Assembly (NCBI RefSeq): GCF_031844685.1 | Contig: NZ_CP134605.1 | Coordinates: 3,678,001-3,742,000 of the forward strand | Length of the DNA stretch: 64,000 bases | DNA from: Streptomyces sp. ITFR-21 | GTDB lineage: Bacteria; Actinomycetota; Actinomycetes; Streptomycetales; Streptomycetaceae | Reading direction: 5' to 3' | In this document: positions 18,153-27,600 of the stretch, piece by piece | Numbering within the stretch: position 1 is the first letter of the stretch | Layout of the letters: each line of letters starts with the position of its first letter | Position numbers and translations under genes: made by a program | The notes under the pieces: generated by a model | Database searches by the model: none | What the model saw: the letters and a program-made list of their open reading frames with translations, nothing else | Told to the model about the DNA's origin: nothing

Positions 18153-18585
18153 GGTCGCCCCCCTTCTTGTCGTACAGGATTCCGACGACCCAGGGCGGTT
18201 CCGACATCCCCGCGCACAGCACGATGAAGACGCTGAAGGCCAGCCAGGCCGCCGCCGAGCCACTTGACGACGGCAGGCCGCCGGCCCACGCCGAGCGGGC
18301 ATAGGTCACGCCCCACAGGACCGCGGGTCCGGACAGTGCGGTGAACCCCGGGGCCTGGTACCGCATCCGCCGGCCCAGGCCCGCCAGGACCGCGACCGCG
18401 CCGGCGGCGACCCAGACCCAGCCCAGGCTCGACAGCGGGATGTACCGGGTGATGCCGGCCAGGCCGCGGGAGCGGGCGTACCCGGGGTCGGTGATGATCG
18501 ACCGGCCGTAGAGGATCCAGCCGGTGCCGAGGACCATGAGGGCCGCGGGGCGCAGCCCCCCGACCAGGCGCACCGCGGCCCGCAT
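18145..18585 (-). CDS. Four-TM membrane protein of the lysis cassette
   Basis: The 146-residue protein has about four hydrophobic segments (PAALMVLGTGWIL, LGWVWVAAGAVAVLAGL, a middle segment, WLAFSVFIVLCAG). In actinophages, multi-TM proteins beside the endolysin are often second holins or membrane proteins of unknown role. It overlaps the upstream holin gene by one base (TGATG) and the downstream gene by 8 bases, so all three are one translationally coupled unit. Confidence 0.65.
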   Translation of the reverse strand: MRAAVRLVGGLRPAALMVLGTGWILYGRSIITDPGYARSRGLAGITRYIPLSSLGWVWVAAGAVAVLAGLGRRMRYQAPGFTALSGPAVLWGVTYARSAWAGGLPSSSGSAAAWLAFSVFIVLCAGMSEPPWVVGILYDKKGGDRD

Positions 18586-18890
18586 CACAGCGCCGTGGTG
18601 GGCGGCACCGGAGCGACCGCCGGGGTCCCGCCGATGGCGATACCGCCGTCGGCGTCCGGGTAGTGCGGCGGGCGGGCGAGGCCGAGGAGCCAGCCCCAGG
18701 CCGGGGAGACGTGGGCCTCCAGGAGGCGGAACAGGGTGTAGTACGCGGAGCTGAACGCCGCGCCGAGCCACAGGGTCAGGGCCGCGCTGTCGACGCCGAT
18801 CCCGGCGTGGGCGAGCCACGCGGCGAGGGTGCCGACGATCACGGGGACCAGGGTGCGCCACAGGGACGCGAGGGTGTCGTACACGGTCAT
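18585..18890 (-). CDS. Putative holin
   Basis: The 101-residue protein has two hydrophobic segments (LVPVIVGTLAAWLAHAG and LTLWLGAAFSSAYYTLF) and a hydrophilic C-terminal tail rich in Pro. It lies immediately downstream of the GH25 endolysin. Size, topology and position fit a class II holin that times release of the endolysin. Holins are assigned mostly by context. Confidence 0.7.
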   Translation of the reverse strand: MTVYDTLASLWRTLVPVIVGTLAAWLAHAGIGVDSAALTLWLGAAFSSAYYTLFRLLEAHVSPAWGWLLGLARPPHYPDADGGIAIGGTPAVAPVPPTTAL

Positions 18891-18909
18891 GACAGTTCCG
18901 TTCTGCTGG

Positions 18910-19875
18910 TCAGCTGGTGGTGGGCTGGGCGCCGGTCACGTCCACGTCGACGTGCACGACGCTGCTGGCGATGGCGGCCTGGACGGCGGCCACGACGGCG
19001 GCGGTGTCGACGCCGGAGCCGATGAGGCGGCCGGCGAGGGTTTCGACGGTGGCGGTGAGGGCGCTCACCTGGGTGAGGAGGCTCTGGGTGTTCGCGGCGG
19101 CCTTGGCCGCCTGTCCGTACCCGGCCCAGAGGGCGCCGCGGACGGTCACGGTGTCGGCGCCGGGTTTGGTGGGGTCGTCGATGCGGGTGTCGAGCAGGGT
19201 CTTGGCGTCGGCCTGGCTGAAGGTCACGTCGTGCTCCTGGGGGGTGGTGTTGGTGGCCCAGGCGCGGAGGGCGGCCGGGCTGAGGTAGGCGAGGTTGCGG
19301 TCCACGGGGGTGCTGGTGAACTGCCAGACCAGCGGCTGGTGCCCGGACGGGGCCGGCCGGGGGCGGGCCGCGGCCTGCGCGTAGGTCATGGCGCCCGCCG
19401 GGTAGGCCGGGTACCACAGTGCGTCCGCGTTGCCGGGCATCCGGCCGGCCGCGATGTCCGCGGCCGAGGTGTAGACCCCGACGCGCTGCCCCGGAAACGC
19501 CCGCCGCACGGCGGCGATCCAAGCGGTGGCATACGCGCGGATCTGAGCGTTGGTGGCGCCCTGGTAGTTGGCGCCGTCGGTGCGGCGTTCCAGGTCCAGC
19601 CAGTGAAGGAACCCGGGCCGGGCGAACGGCCGGACCGCCTCCACGTAGTTGGCGGCCTCGACCGTCGGGCTCTGGTTGGGCCATCCGTAGTGGTACGCGC
19701 CAGGGATGAGGCCCGCGGCCAGGATGCCGGTGATGTGCACGGCAAACCGGGGGTCGCGGCTGTGCTGGCCCTCGGACGCCTTGGCGAACGCGAAGGCCAG
19801 GCCGTCCCTGGCGAGGGCGGCCCAGTTCTGCGGGGCCTGGTAGGCGGAGACGTCGATGCCGGTGCAGGTGTCCAT
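18910..19875 (-). CDS. Endolysin: GH25 muramidase with C-terminal helical region
   Basis: The 321-residue protein begins with a glycoside hydrolase family 25 domain (about residues 5-200): GIDVSAYQ at the start strand, FAFAKASEG, YHYGWPN, the catalytic DxE motif in HWLDLERR, and VGVYTSAA. These enzymes cut the N-acetylmuramic acid-N-acetylglucosamine bond of peptidoglycan. The remaining 120 residues contain a helical stretch (AAKAAANTQSLLTQVSALTATVETLAG) that may oligomerise or bind the wall. No signal peptide is seen, so export would rely on the holin encoded next. It is the first gene of the lysis cassette. Confidence 0.9.
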   Translation of the reverse strand: MDTCTGIDVSAYQAPQNWAALARDGLAFAFAKASEGQHSRDPRFAVHITGILAAGLIPGAYHYGWPNQSPTVEAANYVEAVRPFARPGFLHWLDLERRTDGANYQGATNAQIRAYATAWIAAVRRAFPGQRVGVYTSAADIAAGRMPGNADALWYPAYPAGAMTYAQAAARPRPAPSGHQPLVWQFTSTPVDRNLAYLSPAALRAWATNTTPQEHDVTFSQADAKTLLDTRIDDPTKPGADTVTVRGALWAGYGQAAKAAANTQSLLTQVSALTATVETLAGRLIGSGVDTAAVVAAVQAAIASSVVHVDVDVTGAQPTTS

Positions 19876-19947
19876 ACGCCCTCCCGGGATATGGCAAAGC
19901 CCCGGGCCGGGGTGGCGCGGGGCGGGCGGGACGCGGTGCGTGCGGGG

Positions 19948-21138
19948 TCAGGGGCAGCCGAGGGTGATGCGCTGCCAGTCGATGCGGGAGGGGGCGCCGA
20001 CGGCGTCCCAGGTCTCGTAGGCGATCCCGACGTGGACGCGGTCGGTCTTGGCCATGTCGGAGTACGCGGCGAAGGTGTCGGGCCCGGTGATGTCGGAGAT
20101 GGTGCGCCAGGTGATCCCGCCGTCGTCGGAGCGGCGCAGGGTGAGGTGCCGGCGGACGAGGGGGTCTTCGGGGGCGGTGTACAGCAGCGGGGCGCAGGTC
20201 ACCCCCTGGGGGTATCCCGGGTCCTGGAGCAGGGAGCCTTCGACTTCGGGTGCGGGGACCTGGGGTGCGGGCCGGACCGGTGCGGAGAATGACGAGCCGG
20301 AGGTGAGGCTGTAGGTGTAGCCGCGGCCGAGCGGCGGGGTCAGGGACTGGCCGCCGACGTTGCGGGACAGGACGTACAGGCGTGCGTCGGGGAGTTCGGC
20401 GATGGAGGTCTCGCCCGGCCGGACCGGGTCGTCGGTCGCGCTGTGGTCGTCGGTGTCGCCGGTGCGCCAGGTCTGCCCGTCGTCGTCGCTGATCAGGGTC
20501 TGGATGCCGCGCAGGCCGGGGGCGGTGTGGTCGGCGGGGGCGACCAGGCGCCCCTTCGCCCGGCCGTACTGGATGGTCACTCCGTGGCCGGGGCCGGTGT
20601 TCATCCACCGCCACCCGGCCGCCTTGACAGAGGTGGTGATCTCGCGCCGCGCGGACCAGGTGACGCCGGCATCGTCCGAGGTCTGGACGAAGACCCGGCG
20701 GGCGTCCTGCGCACTGACGGTTCCGGCCTCGATCTCGGGCTGGGTGACGCTGCCGCCCTGGCGGTCGAAGACGAGGACGATGGTGCCGTCGTCGGTGACC
20801 ATCGGGGTGGGGCAGTCGATGGTGTCGTACCAGTCGTCGGCGACCACCTGCTGCGGTGTCCAGGTGCAGCCGCCGTCGGTGCTGCGGCGCTCCAGGATCT
20901 CCACGTCGCCGCCGTCCGCGGCGCTGTTCTTGCGGCCTTCGGCGAAGGCGACCAGGGTGCCGCGGGCGGTGACGACGGCGGGGATGCGGTAGGCGGCGTA
21001 GCCGCCGGTGCCGGAGGCCCACAGCGTGCTGGTGCAGGCGGTCGCGGTGGCGGGCGCCGCGGTGGCGGCCGGGATGGTGGTGAGGGCGGCGAGCAGGGGA
21101 AGTGCTGCTGCCAGGGTGGCGCGTGCGCGAAGGCGCAT
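19948..21138 (-). CDS. Secreted exo-sialidase (GH33, BNR repeats)
   Basis: The 396-residue product has a signal peptide (Arg-containing start, hydrophobic core to about residue 27, Ala-rich cleavage region). The GH33 hallmark YRIP follows near residue 50, then four Asp-box repeats: STDGGCTW, SDDAGVTW, SDDDGQTW and SDDGGITW. Sialidases release terminal sialic acid from glycans. The gene sits between tail genes and endolysin in the late strand direction, yet encodes an exported enzyme rather than a virion part. It may be a lysogenic conversion gene or a depolymerase for host wall glycans. Confidence 0.88.
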   Translation of the reverse strand: MRLRARATLAAALPLLAALTTIPAATAAPATATACTSTLWASGTGGYAAYRIPAVVTARGTLVAFAEGRKNSAADGGDVEILERRSTDGGCTWTPQQVVADDWYDTIDCPTPMVTDDGTIVLVFDRQGGSVTQPEIEAGTVSAQDARRVFVQTSDDAGVTWSARREITTSVKAAGWRWMNTGPGHGVTIQYGRAKGRLVAPADHTAPGLRGIQTLISDDDGQTWRTGDTDDHSATDDPVRPGETSIAELPDARLYVLSRNVGGQSLTPPLGRGYTYSLTSGSSFSAPVRPAPQVPAPEVEGSLLQDPGYPQGVTCAPLLYTAPEDPLVRRHLTLRRSDDGGITWRTISDITGPDTFAAYSDMAKTDRVHVGIAYETWDAVGAPSRIDWQRITLGCP

Positions 21139-21156
21139 GGGTGGGTGGGCCTCTCG

Positions 21157-21594
21157 TCAGGTGGTCGGGTAGGTGAGGGTGGTCAGGCTGATCCGGGTGA
21201 CGGTGCCGGTGGTGGCCTGGATGGTGAGCAGTCCGGCGGAGGTCAGGGTCAGGTCGGCCGCGGCCGTGGTGGCGCCGCCGCCGACCCGCAGCTCGATGTC
21301 GCCGGCCGGCCAGTAGCCGGGGGGCAGTACGGCCACGGTGGTGCCGGCGGTGAGGGTGCCGGGGATGAGGGAGCCGATGAGGCGCACGACGCCGTTGGCT
21401 TCCATGCGGACGGCGGGTGCCGCCCAGGACCCGCCCGCCGGGGCCCAGCCGCCCGCGGTGGGGAGTTCCTGCCAGGCGCCGGTGACGGCGGAGCGGCGGG
21501 CCGCGCGCAGCTCGGCGAGCTGCCGCTCCAGGCGGGCGATGCGTTCGCCGAGCGCGCGCAGGCCGCCCGGCATCCGGTCTGCGGGCAGTGGCAT
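21157..21594 (-). CDS. Short tail-associated protein
   Basis: The 145-residue protein has an N-terminal coiled coil (ALGERIARLERQLAELRAAR), then a beta-rich domain (MEANGVVRLIGSLIPGTLTAG ... VAVLPPGYWPAG) like those at the ends of tail fibres and baseplate appendages. It probably trimerises through the coiled coil. The ATG at 21594 lies one base after the preceding stop. Assignment is by architecture and position. Confidence 0.6.
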   Translation of the reverse strand: MPLPADRMPGGLRALGERIARLERQLAELRAARRSAVTGAWQELPTAGGWAPAGGSWAAPAVRMEANGVVRLIGSLIPGTLTAGTTVAVLPPGYWPAGDIELRVGGGATTAAADLTLTSAGLLTIQATTGTVTRISLTTLTYPTT

Positions 21595-21595
21595 C

Positions 21596-22681
21596 TCAGA
21601 TGTCCTCCAGCAGGATCGGCGTGACGGCGTTGGCGCCCGGGTCGAGCTGCCAGCCGTAGGCGCGGGCGGTGATGTCGACGCCGGACGGGTGGCCCAGGCT
21701 CGCCCCGGGCTCGACGTGCAGGCCGATGGAGTCGCCCAGGGCCCAGTCGCGGCCGAGGCGGGGCGCGGCGGACGCGGCGGCGGTGACCGTCCAGGCCGAG
21801 GCGCCGGTGCGCAGGTCGGACAGGGCCTGCACCGCGGAGGCGTTGAGGGCGGCGGGGTCGGTGCCGCCGGCGGCGGGGGTGTAGCGGTAGACCCATCGGG
21901 GCCAGCCGGCCGCAATCAGGTCGGTGGCGGTGTAGACCGCGCTGTGCAGCCGGGCCGCGCCCTCCCCGGCTCCCCAGGCCAGCACCTGCGTGGCGCCCTT
22001 GCCCGCCTCGTAGGACTGGGCCTGGCTGTAGGAGGTGATGCACCCGGGCAGGTCGAAGACCGCGTCCGGGTCGGGCCGGACTACGCCGATGCGGGGGCGG
22101 ATCCGCAGAACGAGCTGCACGGCGGACCGGCCGGCGTCCGCCCATTGGGTGTCGATGGTCCACTCGGGCCATCCGTCCTGCTGCTGGATCTCCTGCAGCA
22201 CGGACAGGATGGTGCGGTCGTCGCCGTCGCCCACCGTGTAGGCGCCGGTGACACCCACGGCGGGTGCGTCCACGATGACCGGCGGTCCGTCCACCAGCAG
22301 TGCCTGGCTGACGCCGGTCATGATGGCCGCCTGGTCCGCGGTGGCGGTGTAGTCGCCGGTGTACCGGCGGTCCAGGTACGCCTCGGGGGTCGCCAGGCCG
22401 AGCGATGCGGTGATGGCGGTGCCCCGGTCCAGGGTGAGGACGATCCCGGTCCACACCGGCTGCTGGGTGAGGCGGTCGACGGCCACCAGCATGGACCGGC
22501 CGGGGGTGGTGGCGTACTCCCAGTCGGCCGGCGCCCCGGCCAGGCCCAGGTCCGCGGTGACGCTCGACGACGAGCCCAGACGCCGCTCCAGCGGCCCCGA
22601 CGGCACCAGCGACAGCAGCTCTTCGACGACGACGCCCGTCATGAGGTCTGCGGCGTACCAGTCGAGTTCGTAGGCCGGCAC
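21596..22681 (-). CDS. Minor tail / baseplate protein
   Basis: The 361-residue protein starts with an ELDWYAADLMTG strand and has VWTGIVLTLDRG and YTVGDGDDRTILSVLQEIQQQDGW stretches typical of the siphovirus minor tail protein encoded after Dit, related to the tail-hub (Gp27/Tal-like) family in actinophages (ReqiPepy6 Gp37-like group). It probably forms the baseplate hub beneath the distal tail protein. It lies head to tail with its neighbours. Confidence 0.7.
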   Translation of the reverse strand: MPAYELDWYAADLMTGVVVEELLSLVPSGPLERRLGSSSSVTADLGLAGAPADWEYATTPGRSMLVAVDRLTQQPVWTGIVLTLDRGTAITASLGLATPEAYLDRRYTGDYTATADQAAIMTGVSQALLVDGPPVIVDAPAVGVTGAYTVGDGDDRTILSVLQEIQQQDGWPEWTIDTQWADAGRSAVQLVLRIRPRIGVVRPDPDAVFDLPGCITSYSQAQSYEAGKGATQVLAWGAGEGAARLHSAVYTATDLIAAGWPRWVYRYTPAAGGTDPAALNASAVQALSDLRTGASAWTVTAAASAAPRLGRDWALGDSIGLHVEPGASLGHPSGVDITARAYGWQLDPGANAVTPILLEDI

Positions 22682-23731
22682 TCAGGCGATCCGGTGCGCG
22701 CGCAGCCATGACCCGGCGCGCACGGTCGTCGCGGCGGCGTCGGAGACGGACTGCCCCCACTGGTAGGTGAGGCTGCCGGCGGTGGTCGTGGTGATGGTGC
22801 CGACCGGGCGGCCCGCCACGTTGGTCGTGCTGGGCAGGGTGGATGTCACGGTCCAGCCGCCGGAGCCGACGGCCGCCCGGATCCCCCCGGTGTCGGAGGT
22901 GCCGCCCGACAGCGCCCACGGCGACCACAGCATCGTCGCACCGGACGGCGCCGCCCACTGGGCCTTGAACTCGGCGTTGTCCGGGGTGCTGTAGATGATG
23001 AAGGCGTCGACGGCGTAGGCCGCGTTGGCTGCCAGGGGCACGGTGAGCTGGCTGTCCGTCTGGAAAGCGGTGCTGGCGCTGACCTGCTGGTCGGCGGTCT
23101 TGCGGGCGGTCAGGAACTGGCTGTACGGCACCCAGCCCGTCCCGGTGTACCGCTCCAGGGCGCCCGTGGCCGGGTTGTCCCGGTACTGGCCGGCGTAGTA
23201 CCCGGACACGGCCCCGCCGGGGGCGATGCCGCCCGGCGCGACCGCGTAGGGGCGCAGATCCTGCACCGTCGGCGTGGTGCTCCCCGCCGGGACCGTGATG
23301 GCCGCCAGGGTGATGTAGACCTGCGTGCCGGACGGTGTCGGCGCCGTCCCGGACCCCGGCGTCCCCGCCAGGTACACCACATCGCCCTGGGTCAGGCCGG
23401 AGGCGTCCACCGCGCCGTCCCACACCCTCAGGTACACCAGGTCTATCCGGGTCAGGCTGGCGTGCGCGGTGGAGACGGTGCCGGTCCAGGTGGTCGGGCT
23501 GAAGGTCCGGTACACCCCCTGTCCGGGGTAAGCGATGGCGGCGACTCCGGCGGCCACGCTGATGGACATGCCGGCCAGGGAGGCCAGCAGGCCCGGATCT
23601 CCCGGGCGCACGCCTCCCAGGCTGCCCGCGGCACTGCCGTTGGTCATGAGCGACATGGCCTCGACCCGGCGCATCTCGGCGCCCGAGTATGTCAGGCCGT
23701 CGATCCAGACCGGGTCGTCGGTGAAGGGCAC
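22682..23731 (-). CDS. Baseplate/minor tail protein with receptor-binding-like C terminus
   Basis: The 349-residue protein has an N-terminal region common in actinophage tail appendages (DPVWIDGLTYSGAEMRR ... GLLASLAGMSISVAAGVAAI, then RIDLVYLRVWD) and a Gly/Ser/Thr-rich beta C-terminal half. The pattern resembles phage proteins linking the baseplate to a receptor-binding domain. Sequence-level family membership is not certain. It directly abuts the following gene. Confidence 0.65.
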   Translation of the reverse strand: MPFTDDPVWIDGLTYSGAEMRRVEAMSLMTNGSAAGSLGGVRPGDPGLLASLAGMSISVAAGVAAIAYPGQGVYRTFSPTTWTGTVSTAHASLTRIDLVYLRVWDGAVDASGLTQGDVVYLAGTPGSGTAPTPSGTQVYITLAAITVPAGSTTPTVQDLRPYAVAPGGIAPGGAVSGYYAGQYRDNPATGALERYTGTGWVPYSQFLTARKTADQQVSASTAFQTDSQLTVPLAANAAYAVDAFIIYSTPDNAEFKAQWAAPSGATMLWSPWALSGGTSDTGGIRAAVGSGGWTVTSTLPSTTNVAGRPVGTITTTTAGSLTYQWGQSVSDAAATTVRAGSWLRAHRIA

Positions 23732-23740
23732 GTCCGCCTC

Positions 23741-24604
23741 CTATTTCCAGGCCGCCCGCCAGGTGGCGGTCAGCTGAGCGGTAGAGCTGTAGACGGGAGC
23801 GGAGAAGAGGATCTGCACCGACGACGCCGGGATCGAGGGCCACGGGCCGGACAGATACCGGCGCCGGGACGCGCCCCCGAGCACCGCGGTGTGCGCCGCA
23901 CAGTCCAGGACCAGGACGTCACCGGCGCCGAGCGTCTGCGAGTACGCCAGGGTCGTTACGGTGCCGTCCGGGTACCGCACGCTGACACTGGGCTGCTGCA
24001 CCGGCCCGGCGATCGACAGCGCCGGCAGGCTCGCGATGCTGCCCTCATTCGTTGCCGAGATGAAGCCCGTGACCGTGGTGGCGCTCAGCGTCCACGGGGT
24101 CGCGGCCGGCAGGACCAGGCCGCCGGTGGTGGACGGCAGCCCAGTGCTGGCTGTCCGCAGGTCGGTGCCGTACCGGCGCGGGTCCGGCGCCGTCACCAGC
24201 AGACTCCAGGTGACGACCGTGTCCGTCTCGTACTTGATCACCGGTTTCCCGGACTGCCGCACCATCGCCTGCTTGGGCACCGTCTCGTAGACGGTCAGCG
24301 TCGCGTACCCGGACTCCATGGGCACGGCGGCGAGCAGCTGCTCGACCGCCCCGTCCAGCAGCTGGGGCGACGGCGCGGCGATGGTGCCGCCCAGGGTGAT
24401 GACCCGCTCCCCGAGATAGGTCGGTCCCATCCACGCACCGTGCGCCGCCTCCCGCTGTGTCACGCTCGACCGCACCTCGGCGCTGTCCCAGCCCTGGAGC
24501 CCGTCCGCCCCGATCCGCCAGGCCACTCCCTGGCCGTCGACCTGGCCGAGCTGCAGCGGTCCGAGGTCGACCCGCCGGCCGCCGAGCCCCATCCCGGGCA
24601 TCAT
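23741..24604 (-). CDS. Distal tail protein (Dit-like)
   Basis: The 287-residue protein begins with a PLQLGQVDGQGVAWRI strand and has the phage_tail (Sipho_tail) pattern GERVITLGGTIAA followed by a C-terminal carbohydrate-binding-like lobe. It is encoded directly after the tape measure in the direction of transcription, the usual place of Dit, which forms the ring joining tail tube to baseplate. Confidence 0.75.
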   Translation of the reverse strand: MMPGMGLGGRRVDLGPLQLGQVDGQGVAWRIGADGLQGWDSAEVRSSVTQREAAHGAWMGPTYLGERVITLGGTIAAPSPQLLDGAVEQLLAAVPMESGYATLTVYETVPKQAMVRQSGKPVIKYETDTVVTWSLLVTAPDPRRYGTDLRTASTGLPSTTGGLVLPAATPWTLSATTVTGFISATNEGSIASLPALSIAGPVQQPSVSVRYPDGTVTTLAYSQTLGAGDVLVLDCAAHTAVLGGASRRRYLSGPWPSIPASSVQILFSAPVYSSTAQLTATWRAAWK

Positions 24605-24634
24605 CCGGCCACCACCTTCTTCCGGTTCGGGCTG

Positions 24635-27600
24635 TCAGGCCAGGACGGTCATGTGCCGCAGCAGGTCCGCGCGCTGCTCACCCAAGCTCTGCTGGGCGCC
24701 GCTGAGGTGCACGTGCTGCGACCGGTCGACGTGCGTCGGCCCGGCCGGGGCGGTCGCGGGCCCGGCCCACCGGCCGGCGGGCACCAGCTGGTAGCCCTGC
24801 GCCGCCGCCGCGGCCGACAGCAGCCCGGCCGACCGGGCGGACCCGTTCTGCGGGATCCACCACTCCGGACTCCCGGCCTCTGCTGCCAGGACGGTCGTCG
24901 GCCGGGTCAGCAGCCCGCCACGCGCCATCGCCGTCGCACCGGACTGCCCGGCCAGCTCGGTCAGCAGTTCCGTCCGGTACGCCGCCGGCAGCGCCCGGAT
25001 CTGGCCCATGATCCGGGGCGCCAGCGCCCGCACCGTGGCCGCGTCCAGGCCCGCGCCGGCCAGCGCCGCGAAGCCGGCGCCGGGCCGGCTCCGGAGGGTG
25101 GCCAGGAGGACCAGGGCATTGGCGAGGTCGTCACCCGTGAGCACGGCGTTGCTCTTGGCGACCGCGCTGCTGGCCGCCGCCGCGCCCTTCGCGGAACCGG
25201 CCGCCTGGTGGGCGAGGGCCTGCGCCGCGCTGTCGCCCTGCGCGGCCAGGGCCTGCGCGAGGTCGCCGTACCCCTCGCCCGCGAGCTTCTGCAGGTCTGC
25301 CGCGAACTGCGCGTTGACCTTGGTCGACGCGTTGACCTGGTTGTTGAAATCCGCGAGCGTCGCCTTGGCGATTCCGGCCGTCGCCAAGAGCTTCTTGGTG
25401 ATGTCTGCGAACTGCCTGTCCGACGCCTTGGCGAGAGACTTGACCAAGGCGTAGCCGTCCTCCCCCAGGCCCTCCAGCACGCTCTCGATCTCGCTGCCGC
25501 CACGGCGGGCGATCTTGGCCAGGTTGGTGCGCCAGGCGTTGGTCGATGCGACCGAGATCGACAGCTGCTTCTGGTAGGCGGCGAGGTTGAAGGCGGGGTT
25601 GCGGGAGCCGCGGGCGACCCCGAGGGCGGCGTCTGCCGCGTAGACGTCGCCCTTCGCCGAGGACACCGCCTTGTTGGCGGCCGCCGACGCCTTCCGCGCG
25701 TCGGAGAGTTTCTTCTCCGCCGCCGCGAGCTGGGCCTCGGTGTGGTGCCCGCCGCGGACCCGGCGCAGGTTCGCCTCGGCGTCGTGCAACTGGGTGGTCT
25801 TCTTCGCCGCGTCCGCGAGGGTCTTGGTCAGCGCCGCCCACGCGGCCTTCAGCTTGTCGTTGGCGGCGTTGTAGCGGTCCATGGGGTTGCCCGTGCCGCC
25901 CAGGGTGGGTGACGCGGTGGGGGTGTAGGAGACTCCGCCGTTGGCGTACCAGGCGATGCCCTTGCCGCCGAGCAGCCGCACGGTCTCCTCGGCGATGGCA
26001 CGCGACCGCCCCCGCTTGGACGGCGCCAGCGGGATGTAGCTCTCCCCGCCGGTCTCCGGCTCCGCCCACAGCCGCATCGCCCCGGCCGGGGCGATCTGCG
26101 CAACGTGCCGCTCCACCCCGCCGGACGCGAAGGCCCGGAAGATGTTGCCGTCGGCACTCGCCGCGTTCGGCCCCCTGCCACCCTTGCCGCTGTTGATGGT
26201 GCGGTTCTCGGTGGTCAGGACGATCGTCTTGTCCTGCAAGGTGGCCAGGTACGCCTGGATGCGGGCGACCGCGGCCTTCGGCCCGTCGGTGGGCACCGTG
26301 ACCGAGATCTTCTTGCCAGGCAGAGCGGCAACCTTGAAGCCCAGATCCCTCAGGGCCTTGATCGCCTCGGCGGTCGGCGCCTTGACCGTTACGGTGTGGC
26401 CGGCAGGGATGCCGGCCAGCTGCTTCTTCACCGCCTCCAGGCCAGTCACCGCCGGGTCCGTCTTCGCGGCAACCGTGGTGGTGACGCCGGTCGGCACCTT
26501 GGCGTAGGCCGCAATGAGCTTGTTGACGACGTCGCGGGAGTAACCGTCCGCGATCATCTTCTTCCGGAGCTGGGCCACGTTCGCGGCCAGCGCCCTCGTC
26601 CCGGCCTCTTGGGAGCCGGTCTGCTGGGCGATGGCCTGCGCGTTCTTCTCGGCCGCCTGGGCGGCGTCCAGGAAAGCCTGGGCGTTCTTGCGGCCCTTGT
26701 CCGTGTGCTGGTCCAGGCTGTGCCCGTTGTCCTTCACGGACGCCTTGAGGTCGGCCAGACTGCTCTGGAAGTCGATCGAGCTGCTGGCCACGTCGATGTT
26801 GATGCCGTTGAGGGCGTCCAGGGCGTCGGTGAGCTTCTCCGCCTCGGTGCGGGTGTCCTGCAGGTCGTCGGCGGTGACCGTGGTCTGGTCGCCCAGCGCT
26901 TTCTGGCCGGCCGTTGTGAGCTTGCCCTGCGTTTCCAGTCCGGCCAGTGCGTCCACGTACTGGGGCATCAGCTTCTTGACGTCCGCGACGCTCTTGCCGT
27001 GTGCGGCCTCAGCGTCGGTCAGTTGCTTGAACGCGGCAGCGGCGATCTTGGCGTTGCCGGAGGCGACGAGGGCGGCGAGCGACTCGTCGAAGCCCTTGAT
27101 GTTGTCCTTCGCCTTGTCGAGTTCGCTCGTCCCGAACTGGCCGAATCCGGTGCTGAGCTTGTCGAAGAACTGGATGGCCTTGTTGTTCGCGCCGGACGAC
27201 GACAGCGTGGAGATGGCGTCGGTCAGGCCGCCGAGGTCTTCGCCGTACTTCTTGGCCAGCGCCCCGGAGACCTTGCCCTTCTGTCCGAGGTCGACCACGG
27301 AGGCCGTCAGTTCGTTGGCGCTGGGCCCGGAGCCGTCCATGATCGACTGGAGCTGTCGGGTTGCGGCGCCGAGCGCCACCAGCACGCCGATGACGGCAGA
27401 GACCTTGCCCACCGTCAGGAGGGCGGACCGGGTGCCGGCCGCGGTGACGCCCAGGCTGGACAAGGCGGTGCGGGTGGCGGCGATGCGGGGCAGCAGCAGG
27501 AGCAGGCCGGCCGCGGCGAGGCCGGCACCGCCGCCGATGCCCGCGAAGAGCGTTACCCCTTTCTGCAGGCCCGGGGGCAGGTCGGCGTAGGCGTTGACCA

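Noticed and set aside
18887-21022. 711-codon minus-strand frame overlapping endolysin and sialidase
   Set aside because: The two genes in the other frame show catalytic motifs; this frame is Arg/Pro/His-rich low complexity.
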